Origin: Neobacillus massiliamazoniensis
GTDB taxonomy: Bacteria > Bacillota > Bacilli > Bacillales > Cytobacillaceae
Direction: 5' to 3'
DNA: 64,000 nt
Assembly (NCBI RefSeq): GCF_001048695.1
Contig: NZ_CVRB01000001.1
Location: 1,488,001 to 1,552,000, forward strand
Part shown: positions 14,781 through 23,171 of the stretch, in pieces
Numbering within the stretch: position 1 is the stretch's first letter
How the letters are laid out: each line of letters opens with the position of its first letter
Translations under genes and position numbers: made by a program
The notes under the pieces: model-generated
The model's database searches: none
What the model saw: only the letters and a program-made list of their open reading frames with translations
Told to the model about the DNA's origin: nothing

Positions 14781-15005
14781 GTTCTATATAATGAATATAT
14801 AATAAACTAAATTCGTTCTCAATAGTGGATTTTGTAGAAATGCGTCGTTTTTTATTTAGAACATTTTTCCTAAAAACTATTTACTATTCACTAAATTACT
14901 AGTACTATTGTCTCAAAGGTTGTTCATTATATAGAACAAAATAGTAGATTGAAGCAAACGGTGGCGAATGTTGTTTGCTGTGACAATTCGTTCTATAAAA
15001 TGAAC
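14781..15005 (+). promoter_or_regulatory. Pilus promoter region with three GTTCTATAWAATGAA sites
   Basis: GTTCTATATAATGAA (14781-14795) and its exact inverse TTCATTATATAGAAC (14933-14947) are 137 bases apart. A third copy, GTTCTATAAAATGAAC (14990-15005), overlaps the likely -10 of the pilin promoter (TTGTTT 14971-14976, 17 bases, TATAAA 14994-14999). The first copy sits where the divergent DUF192 gene should start transcription. The pattern suggests one dimeric regulator controlling both directions, perhaps with looping. Confidence 0.6.
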
Positions 15006-15046
15006 TTATCTTTAAAAATAATTACCCATTATAGGAGGAAGTAAAC

Positions 15047-15220
15047 ATGTTGAAAAAAATCAAAAATCTAGTCGTACAAGAAGAAGGACAAGCTTTGACG
15101 GAGTATGGGTTGATTATTGCATTAGTTGCGGTTCTATTAGTTGGGTCGTTATTTGCATTAAAAACTCAATTATTAAATGTATTTACCAATATTGTAAGTG
15201 GTTTACAAAAAACATCTTAA
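15047..15220 (+). CDS. Flp-type IVb pilin 1
   Basis: 57 residues, MLKKIKNLVVQEEGQALTEYGLIIALVAVLLVG..., with the class IVb prepilin motif: Gly followed by QALTEY (Glu+5, Tyr+6) and a hydrophobic helix. The prepilin peptidase encoded at 15561 would cut after Gly14. Ribosome binding site ATAGGAGGAAG. It is the major pilin candidate of the Tad pilus. The second pilin follows 84 bases later and is about 70 percent identical. Confidence 0.93.
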   Translation: MLKKIKNLVVQEEGQALTEYGLIIALVAVLLVGSLFALKTQLLNVFTNIVSGLQKTS

Positions 15221-15304
15221 ATTATTTTTACTCGTCAACTTGAATGGTTAAAGTTCAATCCTGTGATATTACTTCATGAGAAAAAAGTATAGGAGGAAGA
15301 GAAC

Positions 15305-15484
15305 ATGTTGAAAAAAATTAAGAATCTAGTGTTGAAAGAAGAGGGACAAGCATTAACAGAGTACGGATTAATTATTGCATTAGTAGCGGTTTTATTAGTT
15401 GGATCATTAATCGCATTAAAAGAACAATTAATTACAGTATTTAAAAATATTGTAGACGGATTAAAAACTACAACAACCCCTTAA
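15305..15484 (+). CDS. Flp-type IVb pilin 2
   Basis: 59 residues, a tandem duplicate of pilin 1 with the same leader and cleavage site (EEGQALTEY) and the same helix (GLIIALVAVLLVGSL). Differences cluster in the C-terminal third, where this copy has KEQLITVFKNIVDGLKTTTTP. Ribosome binding site AGGAGGAAGAG. Two slightly different pilins may be major and minor subunits, or allow surface variation. Confidence 0.93.
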   Translation: MLKKIKNLVLKEEGQALTEYGLIIALVAVLLVGSLIALKEQLITVFKNIVDGLKTTTTP

Positions 15485-15511
15485 ATAAGAAAGAAGTTTT
15501 ATGACAAGCCG

Positions 15512-15532
15512 GCCCTACTCTTGAAGTAGGGC
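15512..15532 (+). terminator. Hairpin after the pilin genes, possible partial terminator
   Basis: GCCCTAC/GTAGGGC with a seven-base loop, followed by TTCAATTCT, a poor T-run. It probably stabilises pilin mRNA or reduces read-through so that pilins are made in excess over assembly proteins. Confidence 0.6.
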
Positions 15533-15560
15533 TTCAATTCTAAAAAAGAGGTTAAAATAA

Positions 15561-16070
15561 ATGATTCTAATTACTATACTTCTTACAACTTTAATAATCT
15601 CATTGATTACTGATGTTAGGAAGAGAAAAATCCTTAATATAGTTACCCTTCCTACAATATTAGTGGCGTTTCTTTATTACTCTATTACTCTAGGATGGAG
15701 TGGCTTTTTGTATAGCGGAAAAGGCTTTCTTGTAGGCCTTGGTCTCCTTTTAATCCCCTATTTATTAGGCGGCATGGGAGCAGGCGACGTTAAGCTAATG
15801 GCAGCAATCGGTGCATTAATGGGACCTAGCTTTGTTTTTTACTCGTTTATTTACACAGCTTTAATCGGAGGAGCGATTGCTCTAATCTTGATTATTAAGA
15901 AACACGGTTTTATAAACATAACTAAATCCATATTTTTCAATGTTGTTTTTTTTAGAAGTAGTCTTGGTTCTATGACTATATCAAAAGATCAAAATAGCAG
16001 TATTTCATTCCCTTACGGAGTAGCCATAGTCTTAGGAACTTTATGTACACTTATCTGGGGTGGATTTTAA
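15561..16070 (+). CDS. tadV: Prepilin peptidase, A24 family (TadV/CpaA)
   Basis: 169 residues, five or six membrane helices. The two catalytic Asp of A24 peptidases are visible: Asp in LITDVRKRKILN (about residue 18) and in GGMGAGDVKLMAAIG (about 77). It cleaves Flp and pseudopilin leaders at the inner membrane. It lacks the methyltransferase domain of type IVa peptidases, as usual for TadV. Stop codon overlaps the next gene's ATG (TAATG). Confidence 0.92.
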   Translation: MILITILLTTLIISLITDVRKRKILNIVTLPTILVAFLYYSITLGWSGFLYSGKGFLVGLGLLLIPYLLGGMGAGDVKLMAAIGALMGPSFVFYSFIYTALIGGAIALILIIKKHGFINITKSIFFNVVFFRSSLGSMTISKDQNSSISFPYGVAIVLGTLCTLIWGGF

Positions 16071-16441
16071 TGAAATCAGAAAAAGGCCAATCACTGGTTG
16101 AGTTCGCACTGCTCCTGCCGGTGTTAGTTTTATTGTTGTTTGGAATTATCGATTTTGGGCGAATTTTTCATGCGTATTTAACAATTGACCATGCAGGCAG
16201 GGAAGCTGCACGCACGGCGAGTATTGGCAAAGATACAACTACTATTAAAAATACCGCTGTTAGTGATGCAAGCAGTATTAGATTAACAGCAGATCAGGTT
16301 GGTGTTACCCCAGGAACCCTTTCATCAGGAAGCAATGTCACTATAACCATCACTTATCCTATAAATTTTCTTACACCCGTAATAGGGAATATAGTCGGGC
16401 CGGTGACTTTAAAAAATACCACTGTAATGAGGGTGGAATAA
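16070..16441 (+). CDS. tadE: TadE-family pseudopilin
   Basis: 123 residues. The N-terminus EKGQSLVEFALLLPVLVLLLFGIIDFGRIF is the TadE motif: prepilin-like Gly-Gln...Glu at +5, then a helix. ATG at 16070 overlaps the stop of the peptidase; upstream in-frame codons lie inside that gene and lack a ribosome binding site. The C-terminal region is mostly beta-strand and exposed outside the membrane. TadE-like pseudopilins prime or anchor the Tad pilus. Confidence 0.88.
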   Translation: MKSEKGQSLVEFALLLPVLVLLLFGIIDFGRIFHAYLTIDHAGREAARTASIGKDTTTIKNTAVSDASSIRLTADQVGVTPGTLSSGSNVTITITYPINFLTPVIGNIVGPVTLKNTTVMRVE

Positions 16442-17359
16442 ATGAAGAGATTATTAAGATTGTTAAATTTGCGAGATGAAAGCGGTGCAGCATTGGTGAT
16501 AGTGGCCATTTCTATGGTTGCTCTTTTGGGCTGTACTGCTTTAGTTATAGATGGAGGAAGAATATATTCAGAAAAAAGCAAACTCCAAAAGGCAATGGAT
16601 TCTACGGTTCTTGCAGGAGCACAAGGACTTCGGACCAGTCAGGCACAGGCCATATCGATAGCAAAAGATGTCTCAGGTAAAAATGGTTATATGGTAACTG
16701 AAAGTGAACTTACAGTGACAAGCGATTCTATTAAAGCCACAAAACAAGTAAACGTTCCAATGACATTTGCAAAAGTAATTGGTATGAATAACGCAACAGT
16801 AAGTGCCACAGCAAAAGCAATAGTTGCTCCGCTCAAAAAAGCCAATGGGGTAGCTCCGATTGCGATTGAGCAGAGTGCTGTACCTAACTCAATTGTTTTA
16901 AATTGTGGACAAAGTAATCCAGGAGCTCATCATGGTAACTGCGGATATCTAGATTTAAATGGGAATGGAGCCAACGGTCTTGCAGATGGGATAATGAATG
17001 GAGCGACATTCGCAGTGGATACTAAAGTTGTTGAAACAGCTCCTGGGGGAAAAGTAGGAAAGGTGAGAGATGCAATTCAATACTTAATAGATAGTGATGC
17101 GTCTAAACCACAATGTCAAAGTGCTAGTACTGCTGATAATTCATGTAAAAGGGTAATAACCATTGTGGTCATTGATTCATGGGATGGTGCAAACGGAAAG
17201 AGTAATTTAAATGTTGTTGGATTAGCATCTTATTGGATTGAAAAATACAAAAACAAAACGATATATGGAAAATTCATCCGGAGTGTTGATCCTGGCGAAG
17301 TTGGCAATGAAACACCAATTGGGGAATATAACGTATACGGCGTCAAGCTTGTTGAGTAA
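16442..17359 (+). CDS. TadG-like pilus protein
   Basis: 305 residues. The N-terminal part, DESGAALVIVAISMVALLGCTALVIDGGRIYSEKSKLQKAMDSTVLAGA, is the TadG/Tad N-terminal domain: a pilin-like helix followed by a short conserved Asp-Gly-Gly segment. The rest (about 110-305) is exported, with four Cys near 155-240 that could form disulfides. It starts directly after the TadE stop. The large domain resembles no adhesin that I recognise; it may be the variable tip of the system. Confidence 0.82.
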   Translation: MKRLLRLLNLRDESGAALVIVAISMVALLGCTALVIDGGRIYSEKSKLQKAMDSTVLAGAQGLRTSQAQAISIAKDVSGKNGYMVTESELTVTSDSIKATKQVNVPMTFAKVIGMNNATVSATAKAIVAPLKKANGVAPIAIEQSAVPNSIVLNCGQSNPGAHHGNCGYLDLNGNGANGLADGIMNGATFAVDTKVVETAPGGKVGKVRDAIQYLIDSDASKPQCQSASTADNSCKRVITIVVIDSWDGANGKSNLNVVGLASYWIEKYKNKTIYGKFIRSVDPGEVGNETPIGEYNVYGVKLVE

Positions 17360-17391
17360 TACTGAGGGCCTATGAAATAGGGGAGGACAAT

Positions 17392-17982
17392 ATGAATACA
17401 AAAAAAATATGGATTATTTCATTAATACTGGGACTGGCAGTGGCGAGTATTACTTATCTGACCGTATTCTCAAAGGGAAAAGCTTCAACAGCTTCAGCTG
17501 TCGAGGTTAGTAAAGAAAAAGTAAAGGAAACAGCTGTGAATGCACAAGCAAAAGAAGAAAAAGTGCAGGGCAGGGATTTCAATAACCCCCTTGTCGAAGT
17601 AAGTAAAGGAAAAAGGGCAATCACGTTAAAAGTAAGTCTAGAACAAGGTGTTTCGGGTTATGTCGCACAAAATTCCAAAGTAGATGTGATTGCCTATTCA
17701 ACAACTAAGGACGAAAAAACAACAAAAGAATATAAATCTGCAGAGATAGTACTTGAAAATGTAAAGGTTTTAACCTCTGGTAAATCTTCTGACAATAAGG
17801 AAGAGGCACTTCACTATGAAACTGTTACATTAGAAGTCACTCCAGAGGAAGGGGTAAAGCTAGGTTTAGACGCAAAAGATAAAGATGGATTCTATTTAAT
17901 GCTTCGAAATAAAGAAGATTCAGAAACTGGAAAAGCGGGGATAAAGCAAACAAGAGAACTATTAAAAGAGGAGGGCAATTAA
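17392..17982 (+). CDS. CpaB/RcpC-like pilus assembly protein
   Basis: 196 residues: an N-terminal membrane anchor (WIISLILGLAVASITYLTVF), a charged linker, then a C-terminal domain with RAITLKVSLEQGVSGYVAQNSKVDVIA, the conserved block of CpaB/RcpC. It lacks the N-terminal SAF domain of longer relatives. Ribosome binding site GGGGAGGAC. It lies on the outer face of the membrane and probably lines the secretion path. Confidence 0.82.
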   Translation: MNTKKIWIISLILGLAVASITYLTVFSKGKASTASAVEVSKEKVKETAVNAQAKEEKVQGRDFNNPLVEVSKGKRAITLKVSLEQGVSGYVAQNSKVDVIAYSTTKDEKTTKEYKSAEIVLENVKVLTSGKSSDNKEEALHYETVTLEVTPEEGVKLGLDAKDKDGFYLMLRNKEDSETGKAGIKQTRELLKEEGN

Positions 17983-17987
17983 AAGAA

Positions 17988-19199
17988 ATGAACGTAAACT
18001 GGGTTTATTTTTCTGATACAAATACTCCTCCTGGTGAAATAAAAACACTTTTAGAAAAGAAACAGTCTCATTTAACGGTGACCAATCAAATAGACAATCT
18101 TCACAGCCGCTTAATTAAGAATGATCAATCTGTACTATTTATTAAATCGCATATTTTGTATAACGTATTTGATCTTTGCCAAGAAATAGCCGTTCTTTAC
18201 CCCCATGTTTATATCATTTTAATTGTTCCTGATAATATGGAGAACTTAAAAAAAGCAATGCTAATGGGGGCATCGGATACCCTTCGTTCTTCGTACACTA
18301 CTGAAGAGCTTAGTGAAGCAATCGTTCACGCAAAAAAATATATGCAGCATCGGTCAAGGAAGGACAATGGTTCTATAAATTTAATAAAAGAAAAAAGTAA
18401 AGTCATTGCCGTTTCTAATCCAAAGGGCGGTGTTGGCAGGACGATTGTAACTGTTAATTTAGCTGTTGCGTTTGCAAAGCTCGGAAAAAAAGTCGCTGTC
18501 ATCGATGGAAACCTCCAATTTGGTGAGGTAGCCATGTACTATAATGTAAAACCAAAAAGAACGATTTATGAATGGGTGAAGGAAGGGTATGGGCGAGCAA
18601 ATTATGCAATCAATCAATATATGACTACAGTTGAGGGGGATGTATCGATTCTTGCTGCCCCAATCCGTCCAGAGTTCTTTGAAGGAATTTCAGAGGATCA
18701 CATAAAAGCAGCCATTGAAGAAGCTAAGAAATTATTCGATGTTGTCTTAATAGATTTACCTGTTCATTTATCAGAAATTCATTTACGATGCCTTGATTTG
18801 TCAGATGATATTTTACTTTTAACGCAAAATGAAATTTCCGTTCTAAGATTAAGTCAGCTTTATTTAGATACGTTAGAAACTATCAAGTTAAAGGATCGAG
18901 CAAAGCTAATTTTGAATCGTTTTGTAAAAGGCCAGGGGCTCGACCTTAAAAAAATTGAGGAAATCTTAGGGATGGATGTTTATTACACCTTGCCGGATCA
19001 GGCAAACGTTGCGTCCTCTTCTATTAAAACAGGGCAGCCGTTTATTCTCTCGAACTCACGGAGTCACCTTGGTAAGGCGGTGTTAAAGCTGTCAGAGAAA
19101 TTATTTGATCAGAAAACGGATGAGGTAAAGAAAATAAAAAAGGAAAAACGCTGGTCTCTATTAGGAAAGCGAGGGGAAAATAGGAATGTCACTATTTAA
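17988..19199 (+). CDS. TadZ/CpaE-family localisation ATPase
   Basis: 403 residues. An N-terminal receiver-like domain (1 to about 115, with LIVPDNMENLKKAMLMGASDTLRSSYT) precedes a MinD/ParA-like ATPase. The deviant Walker A reads SNPKGGVGRTIVTVN: the second Lys is Arg, as often seen in TadZ, so ATP hydrolysis may be weak. The switch region has DGNLQFGEVA. TadZ marks the cell site where the pilus machine assembles. It ends in a basic tail and overlaps tadA by 14 bases. Confidence 0.88.
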   Translation: MNVNWVYFSDTNTPPGEIKTLLEKKQSHLTVTNQIDNLHSRLIKNDQSVLFIKSHILYNVFDLCQEIAVLYPHVYIILIVPDNMENLKKAMLMGASDTLRSSYTTEELSEAIVHAKKYMQHRSRKDNGSINLIKEKSKVIAVSNPKGGVGRTIVTVNLAVAFAKLGKKVAVIDGNLQFGEVAMYYNVKPKRTIYEWVKEGYGRANYAINQYMTTVEGDVSILAAPIRPEFFEGISEDHIKAAIEEAKKLFDVVLIDLPVHLSEIHLRCLDLSDDILLLTQNEISVLRLSQLYLDTLETIKLKDRAKLILNRFVKGQGLDLKKIEEILGMDVYYTLPDQANVASSSIKTGQPFILSNSRSHLGKAVLKLSEKLFDQKTDEVKKIKKEKRWSLLGKRGENRNVTI

Positions 19200-20538
19200 A
19201 CGGTATAGAGAGGTAGCCACTGCACCTAGTATACCAACCAAAGATGTCCAAGAGTCTCCGATTCGAGAAAAGTCACAAGAATTTTGGAACATAGAAGCCA
19301 GTCTTCACAATTACCTTTTAGAAGAATTGAAAAAGTATCCTGGGCAGAATAAAGAACAGGAAAAAAAGAAAATAGTGGAATTGGGTGAGGCTTTTTTTAA
19401 CGAAGAAGGCGGAAGGCTAACCTTTGAAGAAAAACAAGAAATTTTAGAATACGTAAAGGACGAATTGCTTGCTTATGGTCCGATTACTCCTTTGTTAGAG
19501 AACCCATTAATTAGTGAGGTCATGGTAAATAGCTATGATGAAATTTATTACGAGGAAAACGGTAAAATAGCAAGAAGTAATGTGAGTTTTATGGATAATC
19601 AGCATGTCATGCGAGTGATTGAGCGAATCGTTTCACCAATTGGCCGTCGTGTTGATGAAAGTTCTCCAATGGTAGATGCCCGCCTCCCAGATGGCTCGCG
19701 GGTAAATGCGATTATTCCTCCTCTTGCTTTAAAGGGACCGAGTTTGACTATCCGGAAATTCTCGGATACCCCTTTTACCATCAAAGATTTAATCCGCTTT
19801 GGAACATTAAGTGAAGAGATGGCAGAATTCCTTGATATCTGTGTTAAGTCCAGGCTTAATATTTTTATCAGTGGCGGTACAGGTTCAGGGAAAACGTCAA
19901 CCTTAAATGTCCTATCTTCTTTTATACCAAATAGAGAACGAATTATTACCATTGAGGATGCTGCTGAGCTTAAGCTTCATCAAGAACACATTGTTTCGTT
20001 AGAATCCCGACCGGCGAATATCGAAGAAAAAGGGCAAATTTCCATTCGAGATTTAGTCCGAAACTCTTTACGGATGCGGCCTGACCGAATTGTAGTCGGC
20101 GAGGTTCGTGGTGCCGAAGCGTTGGATATGCTCCAAGCGATGAATACAGGTCATGACGGCAGCTTAAGTACTGGGCACGCTAATTCCCCTAGAGATATTC
20201 TTTCCCGTTTGGAAACAATGGTGTTGATGGCAGGCTATGAACTCCCAGTAAGGGCAATCCGTGAGCAGATTGCTAATGCCATCGATTTAATTGTTCATCA
20301 ATCAAGAATGAAGGATGGTACGAGAAAAATTACCCATATTACCGAAGTACTAGGAATGGAAGGAGATACAATCGTTCTCCAGGATCTGTTTTTATTTAAG
20401 GAAAAGGGACATTCAGGTGATGGTCTTATTCAAGGAAGCTTTACTAGCACAGGTATTCGGCCAAAGTTCACGGAGCAGCTTGAATTGAATGGATACTCAT
20501 TGCCTTCTTCATGGTTTGTCGGGGAGTGGTTTAAATGA
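19186..20538 (+). CDS. tadA: TadA/CpaF secretion ATPase
   Basis: 450 residues of the PilT/VirB11-like family. Walker A ISGGTGSGKTSTLN (about 228-240), Asp box IITIEDAAEL, Walker B with RPDRIVVGEVRGAEALDMLQAMNTGHDGS and the His box STGHANSPRD. It is the cytoplasmic hexamer that powers Flp pilus assembly and retraction. It overlaps tadZ upstream and tadB downstream (ATGA), showing tight translational coupling. Confidence 0.95.
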   Translation: MSLFKRYREVATAPSIPTKDVQESPIREKSQEFWNIEASLHNYLLEELKKYPGQNKEQEKKKIVELGEAFFNEEGGRLTFEEKQEILEYVKDELLAYGPITPLLENPLISEVMVNSYDEIYYEENGKIARSNVSFMDNQHVMRVIERIVSPIGRRVDESSPMVDARLPDGSRVNAIIPPLALKGPSLTIRKFSDTPFTIKDLIRFGTLSEEMAEFLDICVKSRLNIFISGGTGSGKTSTLNVLSSFIPNRERIITIEDAAELKLHQEHIVSLESRPANIEEKGQISIRDLVRNSLRMRPDRIVVGEVRGAEALDMLQAMNTGHDGSLSTGHANSPRDILSRLETMVLMAGYELPVRAIREQIANAIDLIVHQSRMKDGTRKITHITEVLGMEGDTIVLQDLFLFKEKGHSGDGLIQGSFTSTGIRPKFTEQLELNGYSLPSSWFVGEWFK

Positions 20539-21497
20539 TAGTAGTGATTGAATTAGTTTTCATATTTTTGGTCGTTAGTATTTTGATGTATCTCTTCTTA
20601 AGAGGATTCTCAAATAAGGGTAGAATGGATCATCGAATCAAAGAATTTTTACCATCTCCTCAAATGGAGGATGGTACAAGCCAGAAAGCCAAAAAAGCCT
20701 CTATTTTTAAACGATTTTTTATTTCTCTTGCTACTCTTTTTAAAAATGTACAATTTAGTAAGAAAACGGAAGAAATGTTATTGGAAGCTGGAAGCATATT
20801 GAGGCCAGAAGAGTTTTTTGCTTTAAAAATCTTAGCTTCAGCAGGTATCGGACTAGTTACAGCTTTCTTAGGTGTAAAATGGTTTCTAACGATCTTAGCA
20901 GTAATTATCGGTTATGTCATTCCTAATTATGTTATGAAGCAAAAAAGAAAAAAACGGTTAACTCGATTGTCTTATCAGTTAATCGAAGTATTGGGAATGA
21001 TGGCTAATTCTATGAGGGCAGGCTTCAGCTTTATACAGGCGATGCAGCTTGTTGGTAAAGAAATACCAGACCCGTTGGGACCTGAATTTGACCGAGTTGT
21101 CAGACAAGTAGGACTGGGAGTTCCGCTAGAAGATGTGTTTGAAGAATTAATTGACCGTTTGCCTAATAAAGAACTTGAAGTAGTCGTTCAGGCTATCCTT
21201 GCACAAAGGAAAAGCGGCGGAAATCTTGCCGCTCTGCTGGAAACAATGGAGGATACGATCAGAGGAAGAGTACGAGTTTTGGAAGAATTAAATACGCTGA
21301 CGGCGCAAGGAAGGATGTCATCTTGGATTATTACCATGCTGCCAGTCGGGCTTGGTTTATATTTATCACTCGTAAGTAAGGAATATTTTCGTCCCATGCT
21401 TGAGCATCCATTAGGGTGGGCGCTGCTTTTTATAGGAAGTTGCTCCATCATCATTGGATGGGTGGTTATCCAGAAAATCATCCGAATTGAGGTGTAG
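20535..21497 (+). CDS. tadB: TadB inner-membrane platform protein
   Basis: 320 residues with the T2SSF fold (about 135-265): SYQLIEVLGMMANSMRAGFSFIQAMQLVGKEIPDPLGPEF. One N-terminal helix, two central and two C-terminal helices. TadB and TadC together form the platform on which the TadA ATPase acts, equivalent to PilC/GspF. Confidence 0.92.
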   Translation: MIVVIELVFIFLVVSILMYLFLRGFSNKGRMDHRIKEFLPSPQMEDGTSQKAKKASIFKRFFISLATLFKNVQFSKKTEEMLLEAGSILRPEEFFALKILASAGIGLVTAFLGVKWFLTILAVIIGYVIPNYVMKQKRKKRLTRLSYQLIEVLGMMANSMRAGFSFIQAMQLVGKEIPDPLGPEFDRVVRQVGLGVPLEDVFEELIDRLPNKELEVVVQAILAQRKSGGNLAALLETMEDTIRGRVRVLEELNTLTAQGRMSSWIITMLPVGLGLYLSLVSKEYFRPMLEHPLGWALLFIGSCSIIIGWVVIQKIIRIEV

Positions 21498-21502
21498 GTT
21501 TT

Positions 21503-22435
21503 ATGCTGGACATTGTTTTCATCTTTCTTTCAGCAGGGTTTGTGACGTTCGTTTCGGCAGGTATATTGTTAACTGTATTTAAAAAAGAAATTGCTTTTAA
21601 TGAACGTGTTAGTAAGTTTTTTGGGGAACCAATCATAAATCAAAAAAAGGAATCTTTAAGGAAAAGGAATGATGATAGGTTAAGAGAACTTTTCAATCAA
21701 TATTGGAATAAAGGAACCGATCTGTTAAATCAAAAAGTTTCCAAAGAAGAAAGAAAAAAACTAGATATTCTTCTAAGGGATGCGGGGTATCCTTTCAAGT
21801 CGGCAATTGATTTCAGGCTGTTCCAATTTGTGTTGAGTATTGGTCTAAGTGTACCAATCGTCCTTTTTCTATTGCCTGCTGCGGACAACAAAATGTCAGT
21901 GTGGATGATTGCCATTATAATGGCGATCTTAGGATTCCGGCTCCCTGTGTTCCAGCTTGGAAAGAAAAAGACAGCTAGGGTTAAAGAAATTAATAAAGCA
22001 ATGCCTGATTTCTTTGATACTGTAACCCTTTTGTTAGAGGCAGGAATGGGACTTGATTTGGCAATCGCTGAAGTAGCTAAAAAAGGGAAAGGTCCCCTCT
22101 CGGAAGAGTTTCTTCAAACTTTAGAAGATATGAAACTTGGGAAATCGAGAAGGGAAGCTTTTTATGATCTTCGGAAACGGGTACCTTCTGATTCGTTTCA
22201 AAGTATTATAACATCATTAATTCAGGCAGATCAGTTAGGGATTGGTATGGCAAAGGCTTTAGGAAATCTTACAGTACGCGTCAGGGAGCAGCGACGCGAG
22301 GCAGCCCGGGAGCAGGCCATGAAAGCTCCGGTAAAAATGCTTTTTCCAATGGTATTTTTCATTTTCCCTTCACTATTTATTATTATTTTGGGACCATTGG
22401 TTATTCAGTTGGTAACAAAAGGTCTTGGTGTCTAA
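21503..22435 (+). CDS. tadC: TadC inner-membrane platform protein
   Basis: 310 residues, T2SSF domain (about 155-290) with AMPDFFDTVTLLLEAGMGLDLAIAEVAKKGKGPLSEEF and RVREQRREAAREQAMKAPVKMLFPMVFFIFPSLFIIIL. Partner of TadB, five bases downstream. It ends the pilus operon; no clear terminator follows before the response regulator at 22536, so some read-through is possible. Confidence 0.92.
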   Translation: MLDIVFIFLSAGFVTFVSAGILLTVFKKEIAFNERVSKFFGEPIINQKKESLRKRNDDRLRELFNQYWNKGTDLLNQKVSKEERKKLDILLRDAGYPFKSAIDFRLFQFVLSIGLSVPIVLFLLPAADNKMSVWMIAIIMAILGFRLPVFQLGKKKTARVKEINKAMPDFFDTVTLLLEAGMGLDLAIAEVAKKGKGPLSEEFLQTLEDMKLGKSRREAFYDLRKRVPSDSFQSIITSLIQADQLGIGMAKALGNLTVRVREQRREAAREQAMKAPVKMLFPMVFFIFPSLFIIILGPLVIQLVTKGLGV

Positions 22436-22535
22436 GACAATAGATAACAGTTAGTAGAAAGTTAAATTTAACGAATTCCCCTATTTTTGGATATCGTATT
22501 GATGATATGATGGAAATAATGAGGGGGTTGAGACC

Positions 22536-23171
22536 ATGAAAATTAAAGTCATCATCGCTGACGATAACTCGTTTATTCGCGAAGGAATGAAAATCATTCT
22601 AAGTACGTATGAGGAATTCGACGTGATTGAAACCGTTAATGACGGGCTTGAAGCGGTGGAATATTGTAAAACTCACGAAGTGGACGTTGCTCTTTTAGAT
22701 GTACGTATGCCGAACATGAATGGCGTCGAGGCGACCAAAATCCTCTCTGAGCAGACAAAGACTAAGCCATTGATTTTAACAACCTTTGATGATGATGAAT
22801 ATATTTTAGATGCCGTTAAAAATGGTGCCAAAGGTTATTTACTGAAAAATAATGATCCGGAACGAATTCGCGATGCCATCAAAAGTGTTTATAACGGTAA
22901 TACAGTAATGCAGGATGTGGTGCTCGATAAAATAAAATCGAACCTGATTGAAAGTAAGCCTGAGAGTAAAATCGATACGAGCCTGTTTACGGAAAGGGAG
23001 CTCGATATCATGGGGCTGATTGCGAAGGGGCTGTCAAACAAAGAAATTTCAAAACAGCTCTATATATCTGAAGGAACAATTGCAAACTATATTACTTCGA
23101 TTTTAGGGAAAACAGGCCTTCAGCATCGGACGCAAATTGCCATCTATTATTTAACCGGAAGAGTTTACTAA
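22536..23171 (+). CDS. NarL/LuxR-type response regulator (LnrK-like)
   Basis: 211 residues. Receiver domain (1-120) with the acidic pair DD at 9-10, phospho-acceptor Asp in VALLDVRMPN (about 54) and Lys in AKGYLLK (about 104). C-terminal LuxR helix-turn-helix TERELDIMGLIAKGLSNKEISKQLYISEGTI. It overlaps the kinase start by one base (TAATG). With the kinase and three ABC genes after it, it matches the LnrJK-LnrLMN layout of B. subtilis (linearmycin sensing), here with regulator before kinase. Confidence 0.88.
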   Translation: MKIKVIIADDNSFIREGMKIILSTYEEFDVIETVNDGLEAVEYCKTHEVDVALLDVRMPNMNGVEATKILSEQTKTKPLILTTFDDDEYILDAVKNGAKGYLLKNNDPERIRDAIKSVYNGNTVMQDVVLDKIKSNLIESKPESKIDTSLFTERELDIMGLIAKGLSNKEISKQLYISEGTIANYITSILGKTGLQHRTQIAIYYLTGRVY

